From the NCBI GenBank assembly GCA_012295275.1, contig CM022667.1, positions 18,449,245 to 18,509,244 of the forward strand: DNA of 60,000 bases, written 5' to 3'. Shown here one piece after another: positions 25,481 through 42,900 of the stretch. Both the position numbers and the translations under genes were made by a program. The stretch is from Chrysomallon squamiferum. Taxonomy: Eukaryota > Mollusca > Gastropoda > Neomphalida > Peltospiridae. Below the pieces are notes generated by a model. That model saw nothing but the letters and a program-made list of their open reading frames with translations, did not search any database and was not told the origin of the DNA. The stretch's first letter is position 1. The number at the start of each line of letters is the position of its first letter.

Positions 25481-26482
25481 CTGTAACATACATACATACA
25501 TACATACATACATGCATGCATTTTTAGCTGTTAATAAATCTATCATTGTTGAAAAGACACAAAAAGGTTTTGCATTTTGTTGTGTTTTTTTAATTGTAAT
25601 CACATTTTCAGTATTTATGAGCAGAGAAAATTTAAAATGTAATGAATCCTGAAATTAATATATATATATATATATTTTTATGCTTTTTAAACATATGTAA
25701 AATGTATATTTATTTCGTATTAAAATTAACTAAAACATAGAATGTAAGCATTGTAATTTGAACTCATTATATTCTTAATAACAGATTAATTTACATGAAA
25801 TTCTTACTAGACAATTAGTCCTTGGGTCAGTGAGTGGCGTAGATATGTCAATCCGTTTGTTTTCACAGTTTTCTGTGTATGTATGTGTGTGTTTTCTTCA
25901 TGAAAAAATATAAATAATTCAGTGCGATAACAATCGGTGAGCATTAAACACTACTTCGACTGTCAACAAAAGGCCATTAATTATGACAAACAAAACATTT
26001 CACTAAGTTTATAATCATAAATGTCTAATCGATTGATGGATAATTTATATTCCAGGAAATTCAGTGTGAATAATTGAATTCAATTATATTTTTAATGCAG
26101 GAAACTAAAAGTCGAATAAAGAGGAAGCACCCTAAAATCTATGTTCCATATACTGATATAGTAATACATTGGACGAAGGAGCAGACAACTCCCGACACCA
26201 CGATCAGAACGTAATGACACTTGTTAATGCATTATTCAGTGCTACTAGCGATAGTTCAGTGATCGCCGGAGACCATGGATAATATCCTCGACAAACGGAC
26301 TAACTTAAATAAAACATACAAACCTTATTTTGCTTCCATCATTACACAAAAGAGGCCAACTTCCTAAATATAACTTCGGGCGACATCTTGCCTGCAGATG
26401 GCGCTTTACAAATATAGGTCATGTGACAGGTGTCACTATGCTCAGGTGTGTTAATATTGTGGAAATATTGGTTTCAATTTTA

Positions 26483-26525
<43 letters not shown>

Positions 26526-26791
26526 CGATAAATTAAATTATTTTTGTACCTTTATATATATTTTTTTATTAAGTATAACAAACATATGCACACAGGTCTC
26601 TATATATAAACAATATCTATTGTCTTATGGGAAAAGAATAGCCTGTCATGTGAATAGAGGAATTGCCTGTGAAATTCGTAGACGTCATGTACTGATAGCT
26701 TAAATGAAATTTACCCTTGACTTATAATTCGTAATTATAATTTTTGTTTTCTACATTTCTGTGTTGTATTTTGTTTTTCTTTTTCTGCCAT

Positions 26792-26840
<49 letters not shown>

Positions 26841-28557
26841 ATTTATTTTTTTTTTTTTTTTTCAAATGTAAGTATGTATGGATAGATGGATGTGTGTGCA
26901 TGTGAAACAATTTAACATGTTGTTAGATCAGACCACTTTGAAGAACTGAAATGTCAATGTTAAATAATAATAATAATAATAAATTTATTAACTATCAACA
27001 ATCATCGTCCAAATATTAATTTATTTAAAGCCAGACAACATTCGGTAATAAATAACTGCTTATTTTCCAGAAAATTGTAATGATGTTATGAATGAACAAA
27101 AACAAACTGTATATAGGTTTTGATGATTTTTTTCTTTCTTACTTGCTTGCTTTCTTTATTTTAAACGAATTATTTTAAGTAAGTTGCTAATTATTTTATT
27201 TCAAGTAATTTTTTTAAAAAACATTTCAAGAATTTCAAGTTAATTTTTTCGTTTAAACTAGACACAATTCATTAGTAACAAGGTCTTGTTATAAAAGTTG
27301 TGTACCAAACAGCGATACAAGCAGGGTCGGTGGCCCTCTATATCTTAGGCCGCCAGTGTCAGAGGCCCTTACAGTAATGCAAATGAGACCCAATAAATTT
27401 AATATACAGTTTAATGTAGATATTAGTTTATGATAAAACAACTTAAGCACACACAGACAGATACATACACACGCTCAAAAACACATCAAACTCAACAAAT
27501 ACATAAATAATATAATAAAAATAGCCTGTTTATAATTGTGTTACGCAAATATTTTCACAGGGGTTATTAATTGTTCGCCAGCTCTGCTATATTTATAAAA
27601 TGTGTATGAAAGAGAAACCAGTTTGACAAGTAATTTAACGAATGTAATTCTGCGTGTTACGAAAATAACTTGTTTTACAGGTGTGTCTATCTCTTGATAG
27701 CAAGAGCGTACACGATAGTTTAAACAACTTCAAATTATTATATTATTAAACGACCTAACGTTCGATTTTACATATTCAGAGTTGGTTTACCAGGAACAAC
27801 AATTTACATTAAATGGCTTTCTTGTTTATAACTTATAAATGGGCTGTATGTTATATTTATAGCTATTTCAAAGTAAATGTTAATGTGTGTGTATGCGCGC
27901 GCATGAGTTTCAGGAACAATTTTCTTTATTTAACAATATAGGTTATATGCTTTTATTTTTCAACCCGATAGATGTCTTCCCCGAAAACGAATTAAACATT
28001 ATATAATATGCAGCTTCTGCCAGGAATTTTAAATTATCTTTCGTTAACAGACGAAATATTCACAAATATGTAATTTATAATGCATGCATATACAGAAACC
28101 GTATTTTATTTTGGGTAGCCTTTTTTTCTCTTTTTGTTTTTTTTCAGTTTAGAAAAAGTGATATCGTATTGCATGGTGAAAAGTGTGACCTTTAAAATTA
28201 ACTGAACCTAAACGTAATCTGCTTCATAAGCCACGTCCCTGAGTTCTCACGGTTTTAAACAATGAATAGCGGACGCTGTTTATCTTAATCATACAGCTCC
28301 AGTCGTCAGAGGTCTCTCGCATCAGTTTATTACTATGAAGAGAAGACAATCTTTATGTGATGTTCTTTATTTATAATTATTTAAAATACAAAAAAAAAAA
28401 AAAAAAAAAAAAATTTTTTGTATATATATGTATGGATATACTATAGATTTAAATGTTTAAATCAATGCTGAAGAAACTCATGTTACCTACGGCAGGCAGA
28501 AGCTAGCCATTTACTCAAGTTTACCCTGTTACGAGATAAGTGATATCACTTGATTTG

Positions 28558-28600
<43 letters not shown>

Positions 28601-28733
28601 TTATATTTTGACAGCAAGAGAAGTAACAACTGCTATAATAATAATAATAACAACAAAAGCCATAGTAATAATCAACAAAGAAATTTTCTCTTTAATGCAG
28701 ATTATTAATTTTTTTTATTTACTGATTTATTCA

Positions 28734-28737
<4 letters not shown>

Positions 28738-28789
<52 letters not shown>

Positions 28790-28890
28790 TAGATAGATAG
28801 ATATAGATAGACAGATATAGATAGATAGATAAATAGATTATAGACAGATAGATAGATAGATAAATAGATTATAGAGAGATAGAGAGATAG
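28738..28890. repeat. compound (AT)n-(GATA)n microsatellite
   Basis: About 25 AT dinucleotides (28738-28787) run directly into imperfect GATA/GACA tetranucleotide repeats. Confidence 0.95.
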
Positions 28891-30170
28891 ATAGATAGAA
28901 AGAAAAAGTATAATAATGTCCTGTTGTGAAATAAGAACAGTGAACATGCAGTTATGTCACTGGTCAGCCTTATTAATAAAGATTATTGTAAATTGTACAT
29001 GAATGCTTCTGTCAAAAGAACTATTAAACTGTGCAAAATATATTTTATACACAAAGAAAACATGTACAGTAACAACATCAAAAAAGTAGATTACATAAAA
29101 GGGAAATCTATTCATGGTTCTTGTAAACAAATAATTGTGTCATACATAAAACCATCATTTCAATAATTTTGGATCTCCCTGATTAGAAAAGCTGGGTTAA
29201 TACTAGTTTCACACACAAACACACACACACATTTTTTTTTTTTTTTTTTTTTAATATTATTTCTTTCAATCCTTTATACCTTCTGGGGAAGAAAAAATTG
29301 TATAATTTATTACATTGTAAAACTTAAATAACAAAATAAGGCTTAAAGAAAATGATTTTGCAACAGAAGCTGGCAATAAGGTGATTGAAATATTTACATT
29401 TCTTATCTGTACTGTGATCTAATCCTTTTTTTAGGTTCACTAAGGTCAATTATTCTGGAAATTATTTTACAAAAAAAACATGAAAATATTAAAGAAAGAA
29501 AAGTAAATGTTTTATGTTACATAAAAAGATTTAACGCTAGTAAATATGTTGGTAAACTGTGCATTAAATCCAAACAGTACAAAATTTTAATTACTTTGGG
29601 TGTCTTTTCTTTCTCTGTAAATAAACATTTTTAAAAACGCAAGATTTCATTAAAAATTGTGGTGGAAATTAAAAATGTAGTATACCATAATCTAATTTCA
29701 GGGTTATAAACAGAAGCTGGGTAATACCATCAATATAAATATTTTTATTTTCTTATCAGTATAGTTTCATCATTCTGTTATTTTTTAAATTTATTTTATA
29801 CATAAATATTTTGTTTATTGCTACAATAAAGTTTTCAAAAACAGTCAAATCTTTCTAGTATGACATTCTTGAAAAGAAAACTGTTTCTTAACATCAACAA
29901 AGTTTTAAAGTTTACACAATATTAAAATTTATTCTCAAGCCTGCCCTGACCTTTACTCTCCCTGTTCATTTTCAACCTCTGAATCATGACTTTAAATACA
30001 TATGTGTGTGTGTGTGTATAAGCAATTAAAAATACTACTTTTGGAAACAATGTGAATGCTAATTATTATTAATCACAAAACATTGTTAAAATAAATTTAC
30101 AAAATTACCCACAGACTATATATATTATATGGATTAGCATGAAGTTAAATTCAGTGTGAAAAGAAGGGGG

Positions 30171-30171
30171 C

Positions 30172-30214
<43 letters not shown>

Positions 30215-30215
30215 C

Positions 30216-30265
<50 letters not shown>
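30171..30265. repeat. compound (TG)n(TA)n microsatellite, doubled
   Basis: GT repeats followed by TA repeats, then the same GT-TA arrangement again, suggesting internal duplication of a compound repeat. Confidence 0.95.
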
Positions 30266-30267
<2 letters not shown>

Positions 30268-31470
30268 TGTCTGTAATTAATGTTGGTGGACTGATAAAAA
30301 ATGTATTTTATTTATTTATTTATTTAACAGCTCACTGATATAAAAGCAAATTTAATTTTTCATTAATATAAAGTAAAAACAATTACTGATCATACATTAA
30401 AACTTATGAAAGTATCTTTAACCACAAAATTATGAATGTATCCTAAAATATCCTTAACCATACATCAAGTCTTGATGAATTCATACAAATGAAATATATA
30501 TTAATAAAAAAAAAAAAGGATGACAATAATGATAATTAAAATAAATATAATAATAATAAAAGAAAAAAATATCTGAAAGTAAAATAATGCTTCTTAATTG
30601 GAAAATCAACTTTATATAATCCACTTTTTGAAGATAGATATGATCACTTAGTAACACTAATGGTGAATTTCCTACTTTTTGTAATAATAAATAAATACCA
30701 TTCCTTTTCTGAGGACTCTGGGTCAGTACTTTTTAAAAGTAACATCTCTTTTCAGAGTAATATTACATTATATAAAAATTCTCAAAACAATGTTAAGTCA
30801 CAATTAAGAATATTATTGTGAAGTACGAGAGTCCTAGTAGTGGTTTCCATTTCAATAATATAAATGAAAAATACATGGATCTTTATCCTCTGTTTGCAAC
30901 TATATAACACCAGCTTTCACATTTTTCTAATAAATAAAGAAAGAAAGAAAAACACAAACAATATCACTGTTTGTGTACATTATCATTTTAAATCTCTGCC
31001 CATGAAAATCAGCTCATGATATTATTTAAATATTCATAGTGTTCTCCAATACTCACCCTATATTATTTTCTAATTAATATTAATTTAAAATGTAAATATA
31101 ATTATACATAAAACATAACAACAACTAAACAAAGATGAAATAGGGAGGACAGAATCTCCTCAAATCTAAACATAAGTGACAATGTACAAAACCAAATCAA
31201 ACATTCCTGACAATGAAAAATCAATATAACAAACTGTAGATAAATAAAAATAGATGAAATGACACTTAATATGCACACCAAAATGTTAGTGTAATCCCTG
31301 GAGGAGAACAAAATACTACCTCTAAAAAGTATAATAACAGAGAAAAAAATCTGGATAAATGTTTTAATAATTTCAACTATGTGATTTCTGTTTTTGTGGG
31401 TGTTTTGTCTTTAAAAAGATAGTGATCATTCTCTCCTCCAAGTTCTTCAGTTGCCTCCAAGTTTGATGTT

Positions 31471-35253
<3,783 letters not shown>

Positions 35254-36521
35254 TTCTGATTTCAAGGACGATACCGAATTTTTACACTGACTTTGAAGAA
35301 AATGTGTTTTGAAATAATACACTAAAAATAAACATTTTTATGGATGTCAGTAATAATAAGTATTAATACAGTTTTCTATGTAACGGTAACAAAAATCAGA
35401 AACTAGAATTTCCATTTCCTTCTTTTATTTGTGACGTCATTTTTGACTGGTGTTGTAACAATATACGCCTGCAAAAGAGAACGAGTTCGGGCTCGTTTAA
35501 CGAGAAACTAGACAAGTTTCGAATTGTAGTATTTGTAATTGTAAAGATTAAACTGAATATAATTTGTGACATTTCTCATAATATATCTGCTGTAGAACGA
35601 AGAATTAAATAATATTTATAATAACAGATATACAACCAGAATTTTTTTTATTAAAAGTTAAAATTAATGTTTTTCTTTCTTTCTTTGGAATATCGAATAA
35701 AAGGGGGGAAAAATAATAAAAGTAAATTAATAAAAATAATAATAATAATTTAAATATAATTTATTATCATTATTTGGCCTCAAACAGGTAATTCATTTTA
35801 TTTTTCTTGTGGCGCTAGTAGTACTGCGTAGTAGATTTCTGGAAATAACATTTTGGCTTTCTTCCAAAACGGTTAATAAAAATAAAATGTATCTTGTGTT
35901 AAGTTAAGCAAGGAACAGTCATTAACTTGCACACTTCTTTTTGTCCGGTAGCATGAAATGAGTTGATGATGTGTCACAGTTTTTAAAGTATTTTGGAAGA
36001 AATTCAGAGGAACATGTGCCAGTTTTACAGAGTATTTAGAGTTAATTTAAAGCTGATTACAAATAATAATGGGACTAAGACATTAGTTTCAGTGGTAACT
36101 CCAGATGATGGCGATAAACTGTGACATCACTTTATATAATGTAACCCCCCAAAACCAACGTAAAAAACCCACAAAAAACAAACAAAAAACTATTTGACAA
36201 TTATTAATTACATTCTTTATCAGTTAATAAAATGTAGCAAAGTTTGTAAAAAAAACCAACAAGGAACCCTCCTGAAAAAAAACACCAATTTACTAAAGAA
36301 AGGAAAAATGTCACTATTTAAATGTATTTATTTACATATATTTATTGTTAGAAAAAATTGTTAGTCTATGAAATACTCAGTATATGTACATTAGCAACTT
36401 CATTAGAAATATATTGATTGAATTACGGATTAATAACAATATTGCTTTTCAATCTAATCCTCAAAGAAGTAGTCAATGCTATTGTTGTTTCAGTTTCAGT
36501 TTCTTTTAACTACTCAGAGAA

Positions 36522-37653
36522 GGAGGGGTAAGTTGTGCCATTTTCCAGCTAATCAACATGGACTCCAAGGAATCAATATCTCCACAAAAATTAGTAATAA
36601 ACATCAAACAGCAAAATCCTCTTCATATACATGGGCAATATTAATACCACACAATTTCTTATAATGGTGCGAGTTGGAAAATATTTTGTGAAGTGGCACG
36701 ACTTACACCATATATGGGCTAAGCAGTGCCAGTTTGTAACTAGTGGAAAGGGCATGCACATTGGTTAAAACACATTTGTTTATTGCATAATAACATTTTC
36801 AGCAATTTTTCCTAATTCTAAACCAACCTGTAATGATACCAAAATGTGACAGGATTTGCAAAAAACTTTCAACTCGGCTGTAACTTTCATTGAGACTAAT
36901 ACAAATATTATAATGTTGATCCCTCAGTCTTTGGCTTGGGAAGTTTATAGATGATATACCTGTGAATTTGGAAAAAACAAAACATCTTCAGAACTGACCT
37001 TGCTAGCTACAGCTTCAAATTTGTTATCATCTACAACATCAACACTAGCAATGTAGTGTTTACTGCTTGACTTTCTTGCAATTTCACCACAACAAAATCC
37101 CCTTCATGTCTCTTGACCTCTGTGGATATGCCATTATTGGCAGCTACATCACCATATTCAGCTGATTCTGGATCAGAATCAGAACAGCTTGTCTCATCAT
37201 CATTATGCTGCTGCACTACCTCGAATGTCTTTTTACCTTGTTTGAACAGTCTGTTTTGCATTAGGCTTTGTGGCCTTCTATTGTTTTGCTTGGTGTTGTT
37301 CCAGTGCTGCAGCAACTGCATCTCAAATGAAGTGCCTCAAACTCAGTTTGCATAACCATCATTTGCTACATTTATGCTACAGTAATATATGCCACAGTAA
37401 TAGCTACCTATACAAGTTATCATACACCACATATGATTTCAGGATAATTATACAGTCTGTGCAAAATACATTCACAAACCAGCCTGCCTAAGATCAACTT
37501 TAGACACCCAAATTCATACTTTTTGTCAGAGCACCTTTGTTCTTTAGAAAAAACATATCCCCTATATCCATAAAAATGTATGAACAATAAACCAGAGATG
37601 GCAACACCTTTCAGTCGCATCCACTCAGATAGCTTGCACAACTTAACCCCTCC
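36522..37653 (-). mobile_element. degenerate DDE (pogo/jerky-like?) DNA transposon remnant
   Basis: GGAGGGGTAAGTTGTGC at 36522-36538 matches the reverse complement of 37636-37653 with a single inserted base. This delimits a 1.1-kb element. The minus strand carries the C-terminal part of a transposase-like frame: an acidic serine stretch, then EGDFVVVKLQ, a frameshift near 37075, and a continuing HYIASVDVVDDNKFEAVA in the other frame, then FPSQRLRDQHYNI. C-termini with a 'GDFVVVK' strand occur in transposase-derived DDE proteins. The superfamily is uncertain. It is broken by frameshift and internal deletion. Confidence 0.6.
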
Positions 37654-38584
37654 TCACCTACAGTAATAATAATAATAATGCTAACAATACTTTTAAAGTG
37701 TCATAGATTTTTTAGTATTCAGAGAAGGGTTATTTCAGGAAGACAATATTTATTGTCTTATATTTTTAAAGTATATCTGTTTTTATTATTATTTTATTAA
37801 TTAATGCAAATTAAGTTAAAATTAATCATAGAAGAATCTGGAAGTTTTTTCTTTTTCTTTTAAAAGGATGATATAAATGTGTATGTTATTTGGCATAAAT
37901 TCATGCACCGCCTGACTGAAGGCTTAGATGACGGCTTTTGTTGTTCTTAATAAAAGATGACAAGATTTATTGATTTGTTTTTGATTGAAACAAAAAAAGT
38001 AACTATAAAGTAAAATTTCAAATTTTATTTTACACATTTAATATTACAATAACAAAACAAGTGATAAATAAAATGTTGAAATTAAACGCACATGGTCCCT
38101 TTAAAATCTGAATTTGTTCAAAATTCAATTTAAATTAATTTAAATTGTGTTTAATATTGCCTTTCATTGCTTAATGTACATTAGTTTTTTGCAGATATAA
38201 ATTATTTTTCTCTCTTTCTTCTTCTCTGACTTGCTCTGTCTCATTCAAACACATTTTTTTTTTTTTTTTTTACAAAATGTCATTAATCATAAATCATTTC
38301 TTCAGATGCAGATATATACATATCAAGAATTTTAAGCATTTCCTGAAACCAGTTTATACATGTATCCAAAAAAGAGATTTTAGTCAGTGCTAACCAAATC
38401 TATATTAGTACTGAAAGCTATTGTTTTATGTTGTAGATCATGTAAATTCAGAACACGAATATACAAATGTGATATAAATTCACTGAAACAAAACAATTAA
38501 GTACAGAAAGTGTGTATCATGAGGTACATGCAGCAATAACTAAATAACTACATATATATATATATAAACATATTTTTTCTTTTT

Positions 38585-38750
38585 TCCCCTAATTATTTGG
38601 AACATTTTGAGCGGTGTGAACCTAAACACAGTGTATGTAATTTGATATGACCGTTTCCATTTTGAGTGCTGTGAACCTAAACACAGTATATGTAATTTGA
38701 TATTATTGTTTCTATTTGGTATATTTTGAGTGGTAAACACAGTATATGTA
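38585..38750. repeat. three-copy minisatellite, about 60-bp unit
   Basis: The block containing TTTTGAG, GGTGTGAACCTAAACACAGT, ATATGTAATTTGATAT and TTTCTATTT recurs three times. The third copy has lost part of the GTGAACCTAA segment. Confidence 0.9.
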
Positions 38751-39151
38751 ATTTGATATGACTTTTTCTATTTGATACTACTAGACTAAAGTTTGCTAAT
38801 TATACAGAATGACAAAAATGTGTGATATAATTTTCTGCCACTTAAAGTTAAGTTACTAGTTTCCTACCTTTTTTAAACTTAACATGTCACATTAGGGATA
38901 ACCTATCTTTAAATTATATCTTAAATGTAAAGTTATTTTGTCAATATATGTAAAGTATCCATTACAACATAGTTGCAGAACTGTAATCTGACATTTAGTT
39001 TAAACTAGATAAATCTACTATATTGCCACTATTTTGAGAAAAGAAAAAAAAAAAAAAATAATAATAATCAAAATAAAAAGACACAAATCACAGAAGAGAA
39101 CAAGATGTATTTAGGCAAATTGTTCCCACCACCAAAGAAAAGTCTGCAAAT

Positions 39152-39666
39152 TTAACCCTTTAAATCCAATCAGCCGGAAGGAGATGTCAAGGTCAAAATA
39201 CTTGAAGTCACACAACAACCTGAAGGTAAGACCAGTTCTTTCATCTGACTGGAAAACAGATCACAATATTTTTTCTCTTCTTCCTGCTTTTACCATCTTT
39301 TCAGTTTTGATGAAGTCAACTAATTTAGAACTGAGGGAATAAATTAATGTATAAAAAAGAAGAAAAAAAAGAATGCTTTTTATGAGGGCAGTTGTTGGTT
39401 GGGAAACATGATGGTCAGAAACATTTTAACAGAAAAGGTTTTGCACCTACTTAAGTATTTATATTTATCCAGGGCTTGTAAAATGATAAAAAACAAAACA
39501 AACCCCCCCCCCCCAAAAAAACAACAACTCAGTATCAGTCAGTTATTAAATATGAACTATAAAAATATTATTATAGAAGATTTGAGAAATTTTTTGAATT
39601 ATTTATAATTTTCATTCGAGGAGTGTGTGGCTGACCATGCCAGGCTGTCACAGTTCAAAGGGTTAA
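39152..39666. mobile_element. piggyBac-like MITE with TTAA target duplication
   Basis: TTAA at 39152-39155 followed by CCCTTTAAATCC is mirrored by CAAAGGG followed by TTAA at 39663-39666. TTAA duplication with CCCTTT ends is the signature of piggyBac-type insertion. The inner sequence is 507 bp with no transposase frame, so it is non-autonomous. Confidence 0.75.
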
Positions 39667-39996
39667 ATCCTGCATACCATTCTACATCCGAGTCGAAAAC
39701 TTTATATGCTGTGCCATTCTAATATTATTCATCTATGGATATCATTTACATCAGTAGCTCAGATGATTGAATCCAATTTTGAAAAAGTATGATGACTGAA
39801 ATATAATTTTTCATCCATGAAATTATTTATTTTGTACAGATAAGCATGAAGTCTGATGATTAATGGAATTCATTTTATTCATATGACATGCATAACTTGT
39901 ATACTAAAACAAAAGATAATTAACTTAATCATAAAATACACACTGAAAAATGTAATTATCACAGAGTATAACTTCACGATGTAATATTTCATGTGA

Positions 39997-42900
39997 CTAC
40001 CTGTCTCTGTTAACATTAAACACATCTATTTCATCACTGTTTTCATCATCATCAGTATTGGCTTTTCCATCTTTAATTAACATTTCCATGTCCAAAGATG
40101 TACTTAATTTCATTGTTTTGGTTCCATTTCCTACAGAATAAATATATATAAAAAACTTTTTTTTTTAAATTTAATGTTAATTTAAACAAGAAAGTGTTTG
40201 TTATTAACTACTGTTAACAATGTAATCATAAATTAAATTTGTTATTATAGATCAAATTATATTTTCATATATTAGTTAATTTTTTAATTTAATACTACTA
40301 ATACACCTACAATAATATACAATCAAAATATATTAGTTAATTTTAATTACTTAATATTACTAACACAACCCTAATAACATACAATCAAAATACATTAATT
40401 AATTTTTATTACTTAATACTACTAATACACCTATAATAATGTACAATGAACCCTCATTCTACTGCCCTCTATACCATCAGCCTTGCTTACTGCCAGGTTT
40501 ACTGCCTGAAAACAGTATGATTCATCCTCACTAGAGTCAACTAAATAGTATCTTGCTACATGATAAAAATAAAATTCCTTTATACTTTCTGTCAATATCC
40601 TCAAGCAGTTATGGTCTATATCATCAAGAACTACAAACTGTACACACATATATAGAGCTAAATAGCATCCAAAATCTACTTACGGCCTTCATATTTTTAA
40701 TAATATTAAAAACCTATGATGAAATACCTGTTAGATGTAAATACTCACGGTGCACAGCTTTCATTACTACATGTAGCACAATACCAAGCAAACATGCGAC
40801 AAAGCCAACTGCATTTATAGCATTCATTGTGTCTCCGTTAACAACATGAGCAAGAAACAGTGTGCATACTTCCTGAAAAATAAAACATTACCATTGTTAT
40901 TTTTATATCACTTTGTGTATCACTATTTTAGACTGGTGTTTTATATTTATTTATAGAGTAATTAAAATGTTTCAACAACTAAGCTATTTCTTTTGTTAAG
41001 AAAAAACATTGTAAACAAAAAATAATGAAAGATTACTTTTTTTGAAAATCTAATTACTGTAATAGTATTATGTTGTAATCTGAATATATAAATAATTTTT
41101 GTAAATGCATATAATATATTCTTTTGCAATAAAAATAAATGATTTACCTTTAAAATGCCTGAAATGGACAGTGTGAGACTTGAAGTTTTTGCCAACAACA
41201 AGTATTCACTGAACTCCAGGAAGAAAGCAATAAATGCTCCAAGTACTATCAAGCCTACAGCTGAGAATAAAACACTGTATTCTTCAAAACGGAATAGGTG
41301 TACTGAAGTAGATATTTCTAAACCTGAAAAAAAAAAAAAAAAAAATTAATACAAAATAAAATTGGCTTACTGTCCAGATTTATACTGGCCCTATATAAAT
41401 ATGAAACAAATTACTTAAGTAAATTAATTAACTGAGGTGAAAAAAAAAAGAGGAAATGATAAAACTGTCATTATAATTTAATAGGCCAATTATTAAAATA
41501 ACATGTTGTCAGTGATTCATAGAATTTGCTGATTACATTGACATATACTGTAGTCCTAAAGTGTTGATAATGTACTCTGCTAATCCATGGACTTAAAATA
41601 AATAATACATTTTAAGACAATTAACTATTTTATTTTTAGTAAATATGATCATTTTGGTTTGTTTGAAACAATTATTTTTGTTCTGATATATCTGTATAAG
41701 TGTGTGTCTGTCTGTCTGTTTCAGTTAGTTCTGATAACCTTCTATAGCTGCTGACAGTGGAAGTAGACCAAGAATCATCCAGGGCTGAACATGGTACATC
41801 ATATCCAGTGGATTATGTAAACCTGAAAATAAATTTAAATGCAACTCTACTACTTTATATGACAGTTAGGGCATGTATACACTGAACCCTATATTTAGAG
41901 CTTTAAACCAACATAATTTCTTTGTAATTTCTGTTTTTCTAAATTTGTAACCAATATCAGATGTAAGAAAGATTAATTTTAAAATGTCATAAAATATTTC
42001 TAATTTAAATTATTTGTTATGAATAAAGTTTGTATTATGTACATCTAAGTGTTTGTGTTTATTTTATATATTATAAAATAAATAAATAAAAATAATAAAA
42101 GTTTATATAAATATTTCTCTCTATATATATAAAAACTTTTATTATTTTTATTTAATTATTTTCTTTTATATTTCTTTTATTTACTAGTGACAAGTTTCTT
42201 ACCTATTTCATTTTTCTGTGTGACAATTTGAGCAAGAGTCCATCTAAGCCCTGACAGAAAAGATGCTGCCATGACTAACAAAAATCCTTCTGTGTTAAAT
42301 TCTGTAGCATGGTAAGTAAACATGAAAAGTCCTCCTGATATAAACAGAACTATAAAGAGCAAACTGCATCTCTGAAGAGAAATTACAAATGAATCATAGT
42401 TATTTAACACAAAATTATTTTTTTGTAATTTGCTAACTTAACATGAATACAAACATTAAGAATGCAATGCTTAAAAACCCCTCGGTTTTATTAACAGAAA
42501 TAATGTTAGAAACTTACTAGTTTTTCCAACCTGAACAGCAAGCAGAAAAATAAAATAAATAACACAGCTGTGGATTTTGACATTGTATACCTGCAAAAAA
42601 AATCCCAGATATTTTATTATATGAATGCTAGGAATAAATATGACCATAAATAAATAATTAAATAAATGAAGATTTCTTTTTAAACATGTCTTATTTATCA
42701 AGATTATTAATACATTTAAAGGTGTGTATATAAATATATATATATATATATAAGAATATCATTGTCCTGTCATTACAAACAGTTGCATATTGTATGTTCT
42801 AAACTTATAAACTATTTTCTGACTCAGTGTAGAAAGCTTAATGCAAATTTTGGCAACATTTTTATAGAAATAAGATTTTAGTAACATTTAGACTAATGAA

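Larger units (their letters stand above)
25481..31470. other. repeat-rich region without a recognised gene
   Basis: I see no confident coding exon. The segment holds a (CATA)n run next to 25490-25520, (ATT)n at 26487-26525, (TA)n at 26794-26825, A-runs at 28390-28413 and 28562-28596, and large compound microsatellites near 28.74-28.89 and 30.17-30.26 kb. A GC-richer patch at 26321-26440 has a donor-like AAG/GTTTGT on the minus strand and could be a 5' UTR exon of the unrecognised gene, but its frames are closed. A segment at about 27310-27370 (GGGTCGGTGGCC, AGGCCGCCAGTGTCAGAGGC) is also GC-richer than its surroundings and unexplained. Confidence 0.5.
35254..39996. other. N4BP1-like promoter side and transposon-bearing intergenic region
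   Basis: Apart from the elements listed separately (36522-37653, 38585-38750, 39152-39666) I see no gene. The first few hundred bases above 35253 should contain the 5' UTR and promoter of the N4BP1-like gene. The last bases before 39997 are the SLC35C2 3' UTR, which may include the piggyBac-like insertion. C- and A-runs lie near 39502-39522. Confidence 0.5.

Noticed and set aside
26321-26440. Possible first coding exon (MSPEVIFRKLASF) for the unrecognised gene
   Set aside because: It needs a weak GTGTAA donor. The better donor AAG/GTTTGT follows stop codons, so at most a non-coding 5' exon.
28608-28947. Open frames rich in IYIYIY on both strands
   Set aside because: They are translations of the AT/GATA microsatellite.
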